The position numbers were made by a program, and so were the translations under genes. Positions 17,801 to 24,734 of a stretch of DNA of 64,000 nt are shown here, in pieces. Source of the DNA: a gamma proteobacterium HdN1 (GTDB lineage Bacteria > Pseudomonadota > Gammaproteobacteria > Pseudomonadales > Ketobacteraceae); contig FP929140.1 in assembly GCA_000198515.1 (NCBI GenBank), forward strand, positions 346,527 to 410,526. Reading direction: 5' to 3'. Under the pieces are notes generated by a model. That model had not been told where the DNA came from. It was given only the letters and a program-made list of their open reading frames with translations, and searched no databases. Positions within the stretch are counted from its first letter, which is position 1, and each line of letters begins with the position of its first letter.

Positions 17801-19716
17801 CCGGATTTACGTGGGGTAATGGTCTAACGGAAACCCTCAGCTACGACACCCACTACCAGCCGGAAACCATCCAGACCCGTTCAGGCAGCAGCGACGTTCG
17901 CAGTTTGCAGTACGGCTTTAACCTCGCCAACGAACTGGATCACCTGACCGATGCGAAAACCCCAGCTCGCAGCCAACTGTTCAGCTACGATCCCAACGGG
18001 CGCTTAAACCAAGCGCAAGGCCAATACGGCACCCTAGCGTATCAGTACGACCTGACCGGCAACCGGGTATCGCAAGCGCAAACCAACGCCACAAATGGCC
18101 AAAACTTTACCGAAAGCTACCAATATCCGGCCACCAGTCACCAGCTCACCCAAGTGAACGTCAGCGGGCAGGGCGGACAAAATCGAAGCTTCCAGTACAG
18201 TGCCACCGGTAACCTCACGCAAGACGAGCGTTATACCTACGTTTATAACGATGCCAACCGCCTCACGCAAGTCATGAGCGGCCCAGCAGTAATTGCCGAA
18301 TATCGCTATAACCACCTAGGCGAGCGGATTTCCAAAACCACCGACGGAAAAACCACGCAGTTTATCTATGACCCCAACCACCAACTGCTGGCCGAACATC
18401 ATCAAGATGGCACGCCGATTCGTGATTATGTTTATCTCGGAAGTAAATTACTGGCAATGGTGGATGCCGATACTACAACTAATCCAGACACAGGCACAAA
18501 AGCCGACCTTGCGATTACCTTGAAAGGTGCCACCGGAAATTCCGTGAAACAGCCGGATGGCCGTTATCAGGTCACGTACAAGGTCAATGTCCAGAACGCC
18601 GGTGGCAGCGCTGCTGAAAATGTCGTGCTCACCAATACCTTCCCTGCAACAGATGTGAACTTGGTGAGCTACACGGCCAGCCAAGGCACCTGCACCGAAG
18701 ACGCCAGCACTTGTGATCTCGGCACCATCAGCGCGGGCCAAACCGCAACGGTCACCCTGATTGCCAGCAAAGGCCAAAAAGCCAAAGAAAACTTCAGTGC
18801 GAGTGTTACAACCAGCTCTGAAGAAAGCAACACCGATAATAACAGCGCAACGGCTGCATTTGGTGGTGCCTTCGGCCTCTGGATAATGGCCTTCCTCACT
18901 GCTATGCTGGGCTTGCGTACACGTTTTGCAAAACATGCTCTGAACCGTAAAAACACGATCAGTACAGCGTGCTTGTTACTCTGTGGTTTGAGCCTGATGG
19001 GCGCTAACACCAGCCAAGCGGAGCAGATTTACTACGTCCACACCGATCATTTAAACACGCCGACGCTGGTCACGGATTCGAATAAAACCGTGGTTTGGGA
19101 AGGGGTGAGAAAGCCGTTTGGGGAGACGGAGGAGGTTGTCGCTACAGTACGCCAGCCGATTCGGTTTCCGGGGCAGTATTTTGATGGGGAGACGGGGTTA
19201 GCGTATAACTTGATGCGGGATTATGATGCACGGGTGGGGCGGTATGTGCAGAGTGATCCCATTGGGTTAGCGGGTGGGGTGAGTGCGTATGGGTATGCAG
19301 GGCAGAATCCGATTACAAACTACGATAGTGATGGGATGTACTGGCGAGGCATGGCTGGTGTCGGTGTCGCTTTATGTTTAAAAAACCCAAGGTTATGTAA
19401 AGAAGTCGGGAAGGATGCGTGGAAAGCGTGTAAGAGGGCACAGAAAAAGATATGGGACAAGGCTCGTAAGGAATACTGGAAGTGGCGCGCAGCACACAAT
19501 AACGGAGAGTACTCTCCAGAAGATTTGGCGCGAATGACTCAGGGGAAGCCGCCTCGCCATACGGAGTTTGATGTTTCAAAAGAGCTGCATCATGAAGTGC
19601 CGCAACGAGAGGGCGGTAGCAATAGCGCTGACAATCTTAAGGAAGTATGGCCGTGGGAGCACGATAGCATTGACCCGTACCGTAATTATAAAGGACCACG
19701 ACCAGATGGATGGTGA
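14830..19716 (+). CDS. Sec-exported Rhs/YD-repeat polymorphic toxin with HNH-like C-terminal nuclease
   Basis: 1628 codons in the open frame. Order: 7-bp repeat-encoded TVHRPPS tract; signal-like helix (FLINPLSLAVSAGLLFAHSGIVAAG); Cys-rich head with NPINLSDGSKYQEETDY (DUF6531-like); many YD repeats; an embedded DUF11 domain with two hydrophobic segments (about 1213-1397); the RHS core end (YVHTDHLNTP to YVQSDPIGL); and a tip from about 1500. The tip ends ELHHEVPQREGGSNSADN...VWPWEHDSIDPYR, an HNH/GHH-like metal nuclease pattern. Such proteins deliver a toxin to competitors; the Sec signal and lack of PAAR/VgrG argue against a type VI effector. The start is unresolved: TTG 14830 is in frame but has no good Shine-Dalgarno; GTG 14876 has AAGGA 8 nt upstream but is out of frame at nine repeats. 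An immunity gene follows by 3 bp. Confidence 0.85.
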   Translation: MEINNNNRTRYKEEYRELTVHRPPSTVHRPPSTVHRPPFLINPLSLAVSAGLLFAHSGIVAAGCDTSLITANLAEPRSQCVEQCSKDFNGHTSMDCTRVHVENTVCPEYCAQARDDSCESFAGNPINLSDGSKYQEETDYVGGGSNPLEIRRHFRSIGNRDSAFGYNWSGLVSSRVEVRFTQKDGDVFNVVKQDGSIVSFYWADVVNNTIVIVPYKSTVADKLSMFQEAGAWVLNFTSSDGTVDRYDINMTEYGNTNRYTSKLLWRQFTTGEKHYFSYASDGTLDSIADDFGNKLQYTYHPSSHHVASIAVTPGNRVYRYDYDANGNLTHVYFPDDTPANTTDDPFKRYHYEDARFTHYLTGITDERGKRYATFAYNEDGKAISTEHAGGVDKVEVVSYAEPNGGVRVRNALGKDTIYRYTKTGSGASTSKRLTAVDGQASSNCAASNSTYSYDANGFRDKITDGRGFVTDLDHNALGQEIRRTEALGQQEQRTTETDWYPGGTIKEIRAPGKTTRFTYTQGNGLGRLTSRTEIDTTTHSAPYATQGLSRTWSYSYTYHDAPANLKVATVTVDGPRADVNDTTVQHLNPAGQVDRIEQHSGSGAPLVTEITAFTAEGLPQTVVDPNGIVTQLSYTPRGWLKTRTTTTPKGPITTTYEYDNAGQVTKTILPTGVALNYLYDDAHRLQEISTDDNERITWELTALGDRRMERVQSSSGSLRRIVHQEFDDLGRLWKRFGVQDQVLETYGYDANGNPETTTDANQRTITRAFDGLNRLRSVTERDTGATQYEYNAQDQLVALTDPNGLTTSWVVDGFGRKIQETSPDRGTTVYRYDLADNLIQKTDARNSVTKYSYDALNRLTEIQYPASAQDNVSLKYDETSLPTANGSVAHKGKGRLTSAIVANGDKTQWAYDALGNITNDVRVQAGKTFQTTYTYNAAGQLITLGYPSGRELSYGYDNKGRIHQLRSRTSSTASWTTLANNLSYEPFGPLTGFTWGNGLTETLSYDTHYQPETIQTRSGSSDVRSLQYGFNLANELDHLTDAKTPARSQLFSYDPNGRLNQAQGQYGTLAYQYDLTGNRVSQAQTNATNGQNFTESYQYPATSHQLTQVNVSGQGGQNRSFQYSATGNLTQDERYTYVYNDANRLTQVMSGPAVIAEYRYNHLGERISKTTDGKTTQFIYDPNHQLLAEHHQDGTPIRDYVYLGSKLLAMVDADTTTNPDTGTKADLAITLKGATGNSVKQPDGRYQVTYKVNVQNAGGSAAENVVLTNTFPATDVNLVSYTASQGTCTEDASTCDLGTISAGQTATVTLIASKGQKAKENFSASVTTSSEESNTDNNSATAAFGGAFGLWIMAFLTAMLGLRTRFAKHALNRKNTISTACLLLCGLSLMGANTSQAEQIYYVHTDHLNTPTLVTDSNKTVVWEGVRKPFGETEEVVATVRQPIRFPGQYFDGETGLAYNLMRDYDARVGRYVQSDPIGLAGGVSAYGYAGQNPITNYDSDGMYWRGMAGVGVALCLKNPRLCKEVGKDAWKACKRAQKKIWDKARKEYWKWRAAHNNGEYSPEDLARMTQGKPPRHTEFDVSKELHHEVPQREGGSNSADNLKEVWPWEHDSIDPYRNYKGPRPDGW
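14883..14945 (+). repeat. Heptanucleotide tandem array (CACCGTC x 9), candidate phase-variation tract
   Basis: Eight perfect CACCGTC units and a ninth differing in its last base. The unit is not a multiple of three, so each slippage changes frame. From GTG 14876 (AAGGA upstream), translation passes through the array and stops at TAA 14948-14950. Gaining one unit or losing two would join that start to the toxin frame. In the frame now open, nine units encode three TVHRPPS heptapeptides. Confidence 0.9.
17664..19313 (+). repeat. Rhs core direct repeat, copy 1
   Basis: About 1.65 kb that is nearly identical, without indels, to 20393-22042 (constant offset 2729 bp). It covers the last YD repeats, the DUF11/membrane insertion and the RHS core up to the conserved YGYAG. 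Differences cluster in the DUF11 part (for example codons for SAAENVV versus SSAENVL). The sequences diverge where the toxin tips start. Confidence 0.9.
18463..19020 (+). other. DUF11 plus membrane-segment insertion inside the RHS core
   Basis: Between VYLGSKLLAMVD and IYYVHTDHLNTP, which are normally contiguous in RHS proteins, lie about 185 residues. They comprise a DUF11-like Ig fold (ADLAITLKGATG to NSATAAFGG), a stop-transfer helix followed by basic residues (GLWIMAFLTAMLGLRTRFAKH), then a second signal-peptide-like stretch (RKNTISTACLLLCGLSLMG ending in SQA). The same insertion is in the second copy (21192-21749). Confidence 0.75.
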
Positions 19717-19719
19717 AAA

Positions 19720-20172
19720 ATGAAAATGCCGGTAAAAAAGGTTGTTAATAGCCAATTGTCTATGAAATATGGGATGACTGTAGTTTTATGGGATGTGATC
19801 GATATCCGCCACGCGGACTATGCGAAGCTCTGCTTTCTCGGAGTTAACTCAAAATGGCGTCAAGGAGTATGGGTTAAGTCGAATGCTAGTATTCTTGTCG
19901 AAGGCCAAACGTGCAGTTCAGTCAGTCTTTGGTTTGATACCGCGCCACCGTGTGTCGTTTTGACGTTTGAGCCAGGAGCGGAATTTTTGCATTTATACAA
20001 CATATGGGAAACTCCTTATGCCCAAGGGTCTCAGTCAAGAACATCCGGTATGATCATTGAGGAATCAGAAAACCTGCGGACATATCATTGCACGGATTTC
20101 GGCGAAGATGCGGACTTCACGAGATTGGTGTTCCAGCTGGAATTGTGTCCGCTAAGACCAATTGCGGGCTGA
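19720..20172 (+). CDS. Candidate immunity protein for the HNH-like Rhs toxin
   Basis: 150 aa starting 3 bp after the Rhs stop. It has no signal peptide or membrane segment, so it is cytosolic, as expected if it neutralises a nuclease tip. The composition is mixed alpha/beta with several tryptophans and cysteines and acidic C-terminal stretches (IIEESENL, FGEDADF). I recognise no named family. The assignment rests on position, because immunity genes of polymorphic toxins sit immediately downstream of the toxin tip. ATG 19720 and ATG 19726 are both possible starts. The gene is followed by a stable hairpin and then the headless second Rhs cassette. Confidence 0.65.
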   Translation: MKMPVKKVVNSQLSMKYGMTVVLWDVIDIRHADYAKLCFLGVNSKWRQGVWVKSNASILVEGQTCSSVSLWFDTAPPCVVLTFEPGAEFLHLYNIWETPYAQGSQSRTSGMIIEESENLRTYHCTDFGEDADFTRLVFQLELCPLRPIAG

Positions 20173-20217
20173 CTGGGCGATACCGAGGTTTGAGTGGAAC
20201 GTGGATGAATAATGTTC

Positions 20218-20252
20218 GCCCGTGCCGAGCAGGTGTTCCGCTCGGTACGGGC
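20218..20252 (+). terminator. 13-bp hairpin after the immunity gene
   Basis: GCCCGTGCCGAGC and GCTCGGTACGGGC pair over 13 positions with one G-T wobble around a 9-nt loop. There is no T-run, so it may be a terminator-like block between the active toxin unit and the silent cassette. Confidence 0.45.
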
Positions 20253-20270
20253 AACGCCCCGTGTCCGTAA

Positions 20271-22427
20271 ATAAGCATCGACTGGAGATACAATGCGCAA
20301 GGGCAAATTATTCGTGAACTTCGCACGCAATCAGGCAAAACCTATGCCACCGCTTATCAATACGACTTGGCAGCAAACCTTATCCAGATTACCTACCCCA
20401 GCGGACGAGAGCTCAGCTATGGCTACGACAATAAAGGCCGTATCCACCAACTCCGCAGCCGCACCAGCAGCACGGCAAGCTGGACGACTCTTGCGAATAA
20501 CCTAAGCTACGAACCCTTCGGCCCCCTCACCGGATTTACGTGGGGTAATGGTCTAACGGAAACCCTCAGCTACGACACCCACTACCAGCCGGAAACCATC
20601 CAGACCCGTTCAGGCAGCAGCGACGTTCGCAGTTTGCAGTACGGCTTTAACCTCGCCAACGAACTGGATCACCTGACCGATGCGAAAACCCCAGCTCGCA
20701 GCCAACTGTTCAGCTACGATCCCAACGGGCGCTTAAACCAAGCGCAAGGCCAATACGGCACCCTAGCGTATCAGTACGACCTGACCGGCAACCGGGTATC
20801 GCAAGCGCAAACCAACGCCACAAATGGCCAAAACTTTACCGAAAGCTACCAATATCCGGCCACCAGTCACCAGCTCACCCAAGTGAACGTCAGCGGGCAG
20901 GGCGGACAAAATCGAAGCTTCCAGTACAGTGCCACCGGTAACCTCACGCAAGACGAGCGTTATACCTACGTTTATAACGATGCCAACCGCCTCACGCAAG
21001 TCATGAGCGGCCCAGCAGTAATTGCCGAATATCGCTATAACCACCTAGGCGAGCGGATTTCCAAAACCACCGACGGAAAAACCACGCAGTTTATCTATGA
21101 CCCCAACCACCAACTGCTGGCCGAACATCATCAAGATGGCACGCCGATTCGTGATTATGTTTATCTCGGAAATAAATTACTGGCAATGGTGGATGCCGAT
21201 ACTACAACTAATCCAGACACAGGCACAAAAGCCGACCTTGCGATTACCTTGAAAGGTGCCACCGGAAATTCCGTGAAACAGCCGGATGGCCGTTATCAGG
21301 TCACGTACAAGGTCAACGTCCAGAACGCCGGTGGCAGTTCTGCTGAAAATGTACTCCTCACCAATACCTTCCCAGCAACCGATGTGAACTTGGTGAGCTA
21401 CACGGCCAGCCAAGGCACCTGTACCGAAGATGGCAGCAGTTGTGATCTCGGCACGATCAGTGCAGGCCAAACCGCAACGGTCACCCTGATTGCCAGCAAA
21501 GGCCAGAAAGGAAAAGAAAACTTCAGCGCAAGCGTTACCACAAGTTCGGAAGAAAGCAACACCGACAATAACAGCGCAACGGCTGCATTTGGTGGCGCCT
21601 TTGGCCTATGGATAATGGCCTTCCTCACTGCTATGCTGGGCTTGCGTACACGTTTTGCAAAACATGCTCTGAACCGTAAAAACACGATCAGTACAGCGTG
21701 CTTGTTACTCTGTGGTTTGAGCCTGATGGGCGCTAACACCAGCCAAGCGGAGCAGATTTACTACGTCCACACCGATCATTTAAACACGCCGACGCTGGTC
21801 ACGGATTCGAATAAAACCGTGGTTTGGGAAGGGGTGAGAAAGCCGTTTGGGGAGACGGAGGAGGTTGTCGCTACAGTACGCCAGCCGATTCGGTTTCCGG
21901 GGCAGTATTTGGATGGGGAGACGGGTTTAGCATATAACTTGATGCGGGATTACGATGCACGGGTGGGGCGGTATGTGCAGAGTGATCCGATTGGGTTGAT
22001 GGGTGGGGTGAGTACGTATGGGTATGCGGGTGGAAATCCCATAAGGTATACCGACCCATTGGGCCTGTATTGGGGCGAGACATATGTTGATTACACCGTA
22101 GGCGCTATCGGAGGCGCTGCTGACTTTGTCGATAATTATGGCGATATGAGAGATGCGAATACGATTGGCGGGGATAAATATTTTCACTGCAAAGCTAATT
22201 GTGAGGCTGCACAGCGTGGCCAAGGTGGCCAAGATGCTGCGCGGTGTATAAGTGATTCTCGTGAATGGTTTGATCAGCATTGGCCCAAAAACGATCCTCC
22301 TTCAGCCTCAGCTGCGGATCAGGTGGCTAATCTGTATGGCCGAACCCAAGGTGCGGAAAATACGGGCGGTAATTGCCAACAAATTTGCGCACCGTTTAGA
22401 CCTAACGGCTTGCCATCACAGTACTGA
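20271..22427 (+). CDS. Headless (orphan) Rhs core-toxin cassette
   Basis: The frame opens after TAA at 20268 and has no ATG or GTG with a Shine-Dalgarno; the first usual start is a TTG at 20367. The first 40 codons (DWRYNAQGQIIRELRTQSG and on) are a diverged YD fragment; from 20393 the sequence repeats the core of the upstream Rhs protein. The tip differs: after YTDPLGLYWGETYVDYTVGA comes a Cys-containing domain with GGDKYFHCKANCEAAQRG, ISDSREWFDQHWP and CAPFRPNGLPSQY. I recognise that tip as a recurrent Rhs end of unknown activity. It is likely silent as it stands and gains expression if homologous recombination over the 1.65-kb repeat fuses it to the complete head. Its own candidate immunity gene follows by 8 bp. 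Confidence 0.75.
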   Translation: MSIDWRYNAQGQIIRELRTQSGKTYATAYQYDLAANLIQITYPSGRELSYGYDNKGRIHQLRSRTSSTASWTTLANNLSYEPFGPLTGFTWGNGLTETLSYDTHYQPETIQTRSGSSDVRSLQYGFNLANELDHLTDAKTPARSQLFSYDPNGRLNQAQGQYGTLAYQYDLTGNRVSQAQTNATNGQNFTESYQYPATSHQLTQVNVSGQGGQNRSFQYSATGNLTQDERYTYVYNDANRLTQVMSGPAVIAEYRYNHLGERISKTTDGKTTQFIYDPNHQLLAEHHQDGTPIRDYVYLGNKLLAMVDADTTTNPDTGTKADLAITLKGATGNSVKQPDGRYQVTYKVNVQNAGGSSAENVLLTNTFPATDVNLVSYTASQGTCTEDGSSCDLGTISAGQTATVTLIASKGQKGKENFSASVTTSSEESNTDNNSATAAFGGAFGLWIMAFLTAMLGLRTRFAKHALNRKNTISTACLLLCGLSLMGANTSQAEQIYYVHTDHLNTPTLVTDSNKTVVWEGVRKPFGETEEVVATVRQPIRFPGQYLDGETGLAYNLMRDYDARVGRYVQSDPIGLMGGVSTYGYAGGNPIRYTDPLGLYWGETYVDYTVGAIGGAADFVDNYGDMRDANTIGGDKYFHCKANCEAAQRGQGGQDAARCISDSREWFDQHWPKNDPPSASAADQVANLYGRTQGAENTGGNCQQICAPFRPNGLPSQY
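20393..22042 (+). repeat. Rhs core direct repeat, copy 2
   Basis: Second copy of 17664-19313 at a constant 2729-bp offset. A crossover between the copies would delete the HNH-like tip, its immunity gene and the hairpin, and attach the second tip to the full-length protein. Confidence 0.9.
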
Positions 22428-22435
22428 GGTCAAAG

Positions 22436-22594
22436 ATGAAGAGATTATTCCTGTTTGTGTCAATACTTTTTTTTCTATCCGGTTGCGAATTTTTTAAAAT
22501 AGACAAATGCTTAGATAGTGGTGGCCGTTGGGACTACGAAAATGGTGTCTGCGATCTTGGCGAGCAACAAAAACAACTGCCTGTATCAAAGTAG
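22436..22594 (+). CDS. Small lipoprotein, candidate immunity protein of the second Rhs tip
   Basis: 52 aa. It begins MKRLFLFVSILFFLSGCEFF: two basic residues, a hydrophobic core and lipobox LSGC with Cys17 as lipid acceptor. The mature part is only 36 residues and contains two more cysteines in KCLDSGGRWDYENGVCD. GAGG lies 6 nt before the ATG, and the gene starts 8 bp after the orphan tip's stop. Position suggests immunity; a lipid-anchored immunity protein would mean the second tip acts in the periplasm or at the envelope, unlike the cytosolic partner of the first tip. No known family was recognised. Confidence 0.7.
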   Translation: MKRLFLFVSILFFLSGCEFFKIDKCLDSGGRWDYENGVCDLGEQQKQLPVSK

Positions 22595-22630
22595 GTGGGC
22601 AGAGAAAAGAAAATTAGGCGTAAGCTGTGA

Positions 22631-22658
22631 CAGCTGGCCCGCTTTAGCGAGCCAGCTG
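22631..22658. terminator. Strong hairpin at the end of the Rhs locus
   Basis: CAGCTGGC-c-CGC-ttta-GCG-a-GCCAGCTG is a symmetric stem with inner and outer arms. It lies between the small lipoprotein gene and the convergent AAA/nuclease gene. No T-run follows, so it is likely a bidirectional terminator by position. Confidence 0.5.
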
Positions 22659-22735
22659 CTTTGATCTGAACCATTGCTTCTTCTTGGTATTTATATTGCT
22701 GGTCATAGTGTTTTGCTATCGTCGTTGTCGCCCCT

Positions 22736-24286
22736 TTACCCCACCTGCTCTTCAACCTCAAACCCCACAATATTCCGCGTATCTTTACTAAACTCCACCC
22801 CAATCAAATGCACCGGCCCATCGTTCTGATATTTTTCGGCATAGACGCGATCCTTCAGCTGCTTTAACGCGCGGCCTTCGGGTACCAGCTCCACTACTTT
22901 GAACTCGAATAAATATACATGCCCTTCAAAGCATACCGTCATATCAATACGGCCGTGATTGGTGGCGTCTTCTAATTTGATATCCAATCCCAACGCGGCA
23001 AAGTGGCTGTAGAAAATACTGGCCCAGTAGCCTTCGTATTGGGCAATCGGGCTGTTGCGATACCAGTCGTGGGGAATGCTGGCGAAAAAGGCGTGGAATA
23101 AATCGCGCATGGCTGGAATGTTTTGTTCGCGAAGCAGCTTGATCAGCTTAATGCGATTCTCAAAACCTTTGCTGCTATCTACTCCCAAGCCTTCCAAGAG
23201 GCTTGCGTTGAGGCTGGATTCTACCTCTCGGTTGGGATAGCCCAAGGTGTAGACCCAATGGCCCAAAATAGGTTGCTGAACCTCGTGTATCGTCAAATAT
23301 CCGGTCTGAAACAATAACGCTTCGCTTTTGATGGCATCGACATCGAAGCTGGAAATCAGCTGTTCGCCTGTTTGCAGGTTGGCGAGATCGGGCGTGAAAA
23401 AACCGCGCTGTGAAAGAAGCTTAACTAGAAAGTTAGGCGTTCCGGTTTCAAACCACCACGCGCGGAATGCGCGATTACGAAATAGTAGAAGCAAATCAAA
23501 TGGGTTATAAACTGAATCGCCCAGCCAATTGTAGCCGTTATACCAGCACCTGATTTCCTCACGATCTAGGCCCTCAAGTTCAGCGGCAAAAACTCGGTCT
23601 ACGTCTTGGTCGGTGTAGCCACAAATGGCGCTGTATTCGGCGCTTAGCGTAATGTCTTCGAGGTTGTTCAGCCCGGAAAATAAGCTGACTTTACTGAACT
23701 TGGAAACACCCGTCAGAAACGCAAAGCGGATATAGGCATCCGCATCCTTGATGACGGAATAGAAATCCTTGAGCGTTTCGCGCGTTTGCAGCGCGATTTC
23801 CTTCTGTTCGATATTGTCCAGAATGGGCTTGTCGTATTCATCTATCAGCACCACGGCCCGTTGCCCGCTGGTTTGCGCCACATGCAGAATCAGGCTGCGA
23901 AAACGCTCGGCAAGGGTTTTATCGACCACCGCGAGTTCGTGGGCCGTTTCAAAACGCCTCAGGTGGGAGTCGATCTGATCTTCAAGCTCCTGCGCGGTTC
24001 GGGTTACACCACCACCGAAGCTGATTCGGATCACCGGATATTTCACCGACCAATCCCAGTGTTTCTCGGCGTACAAGCCTTTGAACAAGGCTTCATTGCC
24101 TTCAAACAGCTCTTTTAGCGTATCCAGAAACAGGCTTTTGCCAAAGCGGCGAGGGCGGGAGAGAAAGAAATACTTTCCTTGTTGAACCAAGCGCAGCGCC
24201 AGTGGCGTTTTGTCTACGTAGTAACAATTATCCTCGCGAATCTCGCGAAGGGTTTGAATACCGATAGGAAGACGTTTGCGCTGCAT
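22736..24286 (-). CDS. AAA-ATPase-like / PD-(D/E)XK nuclease superfamily protein (DUF1703-type)
   Basis: 516 aa. The N-terminus has PIGIQTLREIREDNCYYVDKT, a P-loop variant SRPRRFGKSLFLDTL, then Walker B VVLIDEYDKPI and FAFLTGVSKFSKVSLFSGLNNL, the pattern of the AAA-ATPase_like family. The C-terminus carries the companion PDDEXK_9-type nuclease motif: D in GRIDMTVCF, then E-x-K in YLFEFKVVE. These proteins occur in many copies in some genomes, are often accessory or mobile-associated, and their role is unknown. The gene borders the Rhs locus, is convergent with it, and ends ridA-side 39 bp from the next gene's stop. Confidence 0.85.
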   Translation of the reverse strand: MQRKRLPIGIQTLREIREDNCYYVDKTPLALRLVQQGKYFFLSRPRRFGKSLFLDTLKELFEGNEALFKGLYAEKHWDWSVKYPVIRISFGGGVTRTAQELEDQIDSHLRRFETAHELAVVDKTLAERFRSLILHVAQTSGQRAVVLIDEYDKPILDNIEQKEIALQTRETLKDFYSVIKDADAYIRFAFLTGVSKFSKVSLFSGLNNLEDITLSAEYSAICGYTDQDVDRVFAAELEGLDREEIRCWYNGYNWLGDSVYNPFDLLLLFRNRAFRAWWFETGTPNFLVKLLSQRGFFTPDLANLQTGEQLISSFDVDAIKSEALLFQTGYLTIHEVQQPILGHWVYTLGYPNREVESSLNASLLEGLGVDSSKGFENRIKLIKLLREQNIPAMRDLFHAFFASIPHDWYRNSPIAQYEGYWASIFYSHFAALGLDIKLEDATNHGRIDMTVCFEGHVYLFEFKVVELVPEGRALKQLKDRVYAEKYQNDGPVHLIGVEFSKDTRNIVGFEVEEQVG

Positions 24287-24325
24287 GTAAGGGCGGCCTC
24301 GCAGGGGGAATCCAGTATGGTAAAA

Positions 24326-24709
24326 TCAAAGCGCCAAAACAGCATCCATCTCAACGCCAGAATTGCGCGGCAGGGCAGCAACTCCGATGGCCGCGCGTGC
24401 AGGGTATGGCTGCTGAAAATAGCGTGCCATGATTTCGTTGACGGTTGCGAAATTCCCAAGGTCCGTCAAAAAGATATTCAGCTTAACCACATTTTCAAGG
24501 CCACCACCGGCCGCTTCTGCGACGGCCTTTAGGTTCTCGAATACCTGCACGATTTGTGCGTCGATGCCGCCTTCGACCATCTGCATGGTGGCGGGCACCA
24601 GTGGGATCTGGCCAGACATATAAACAGTGTTTCCGACCTTGATTGCCTGCGAATAGGTGCCAATAGCGGCAGGTGCTTTGTCGGTTGTAATGACTTGATG
24701 GTTACTCAT
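24326..24709 (-). CDS. ridA: RidA family reactive intermediate/imine deaminase
   Basis: 127 aa from ATG 24709; GGGAG lies about 9 nt upstream and the product begins [22 protein letters not shown], the standard RidA opening. Arg in [12 protein letters not shown] and Glu in [10 protein letters not shown] are the conserved ligand residues. RidA hydrolyses 2-aminoacrylate and other enamine/imine intermediates from PLP enzymes in the cytosol. It lies 25 bp downstream of spoT, an arrangement found in many gammaproteobacteria, and is probably co-transcribed with it. Confidence 0.95.
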   Translation of the reverse strand: MSNHQVITTDKAPAAIGTYSQAIKVGNTVYMSGQIPLVPATMQMVEGGIDAQIVQVFENLKAVAEAAGGGLENVVKLNIFLTDLGNFATVNEIMARYFQQPYPARAAIGVAALPRNSGVEMDAVLAL

Positions 24710-24734
24710 TTGAAATGCTCCCTCATTAGTAAAA

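Noticed and set aside
22736-24286. Transposase or insertion sequence next to the Rhs locus
   Set aside because: The protein is an AAA-ATPase-like/PD-(D/E)XK member; no terminal inverted repeats or transposase motifs were seen.
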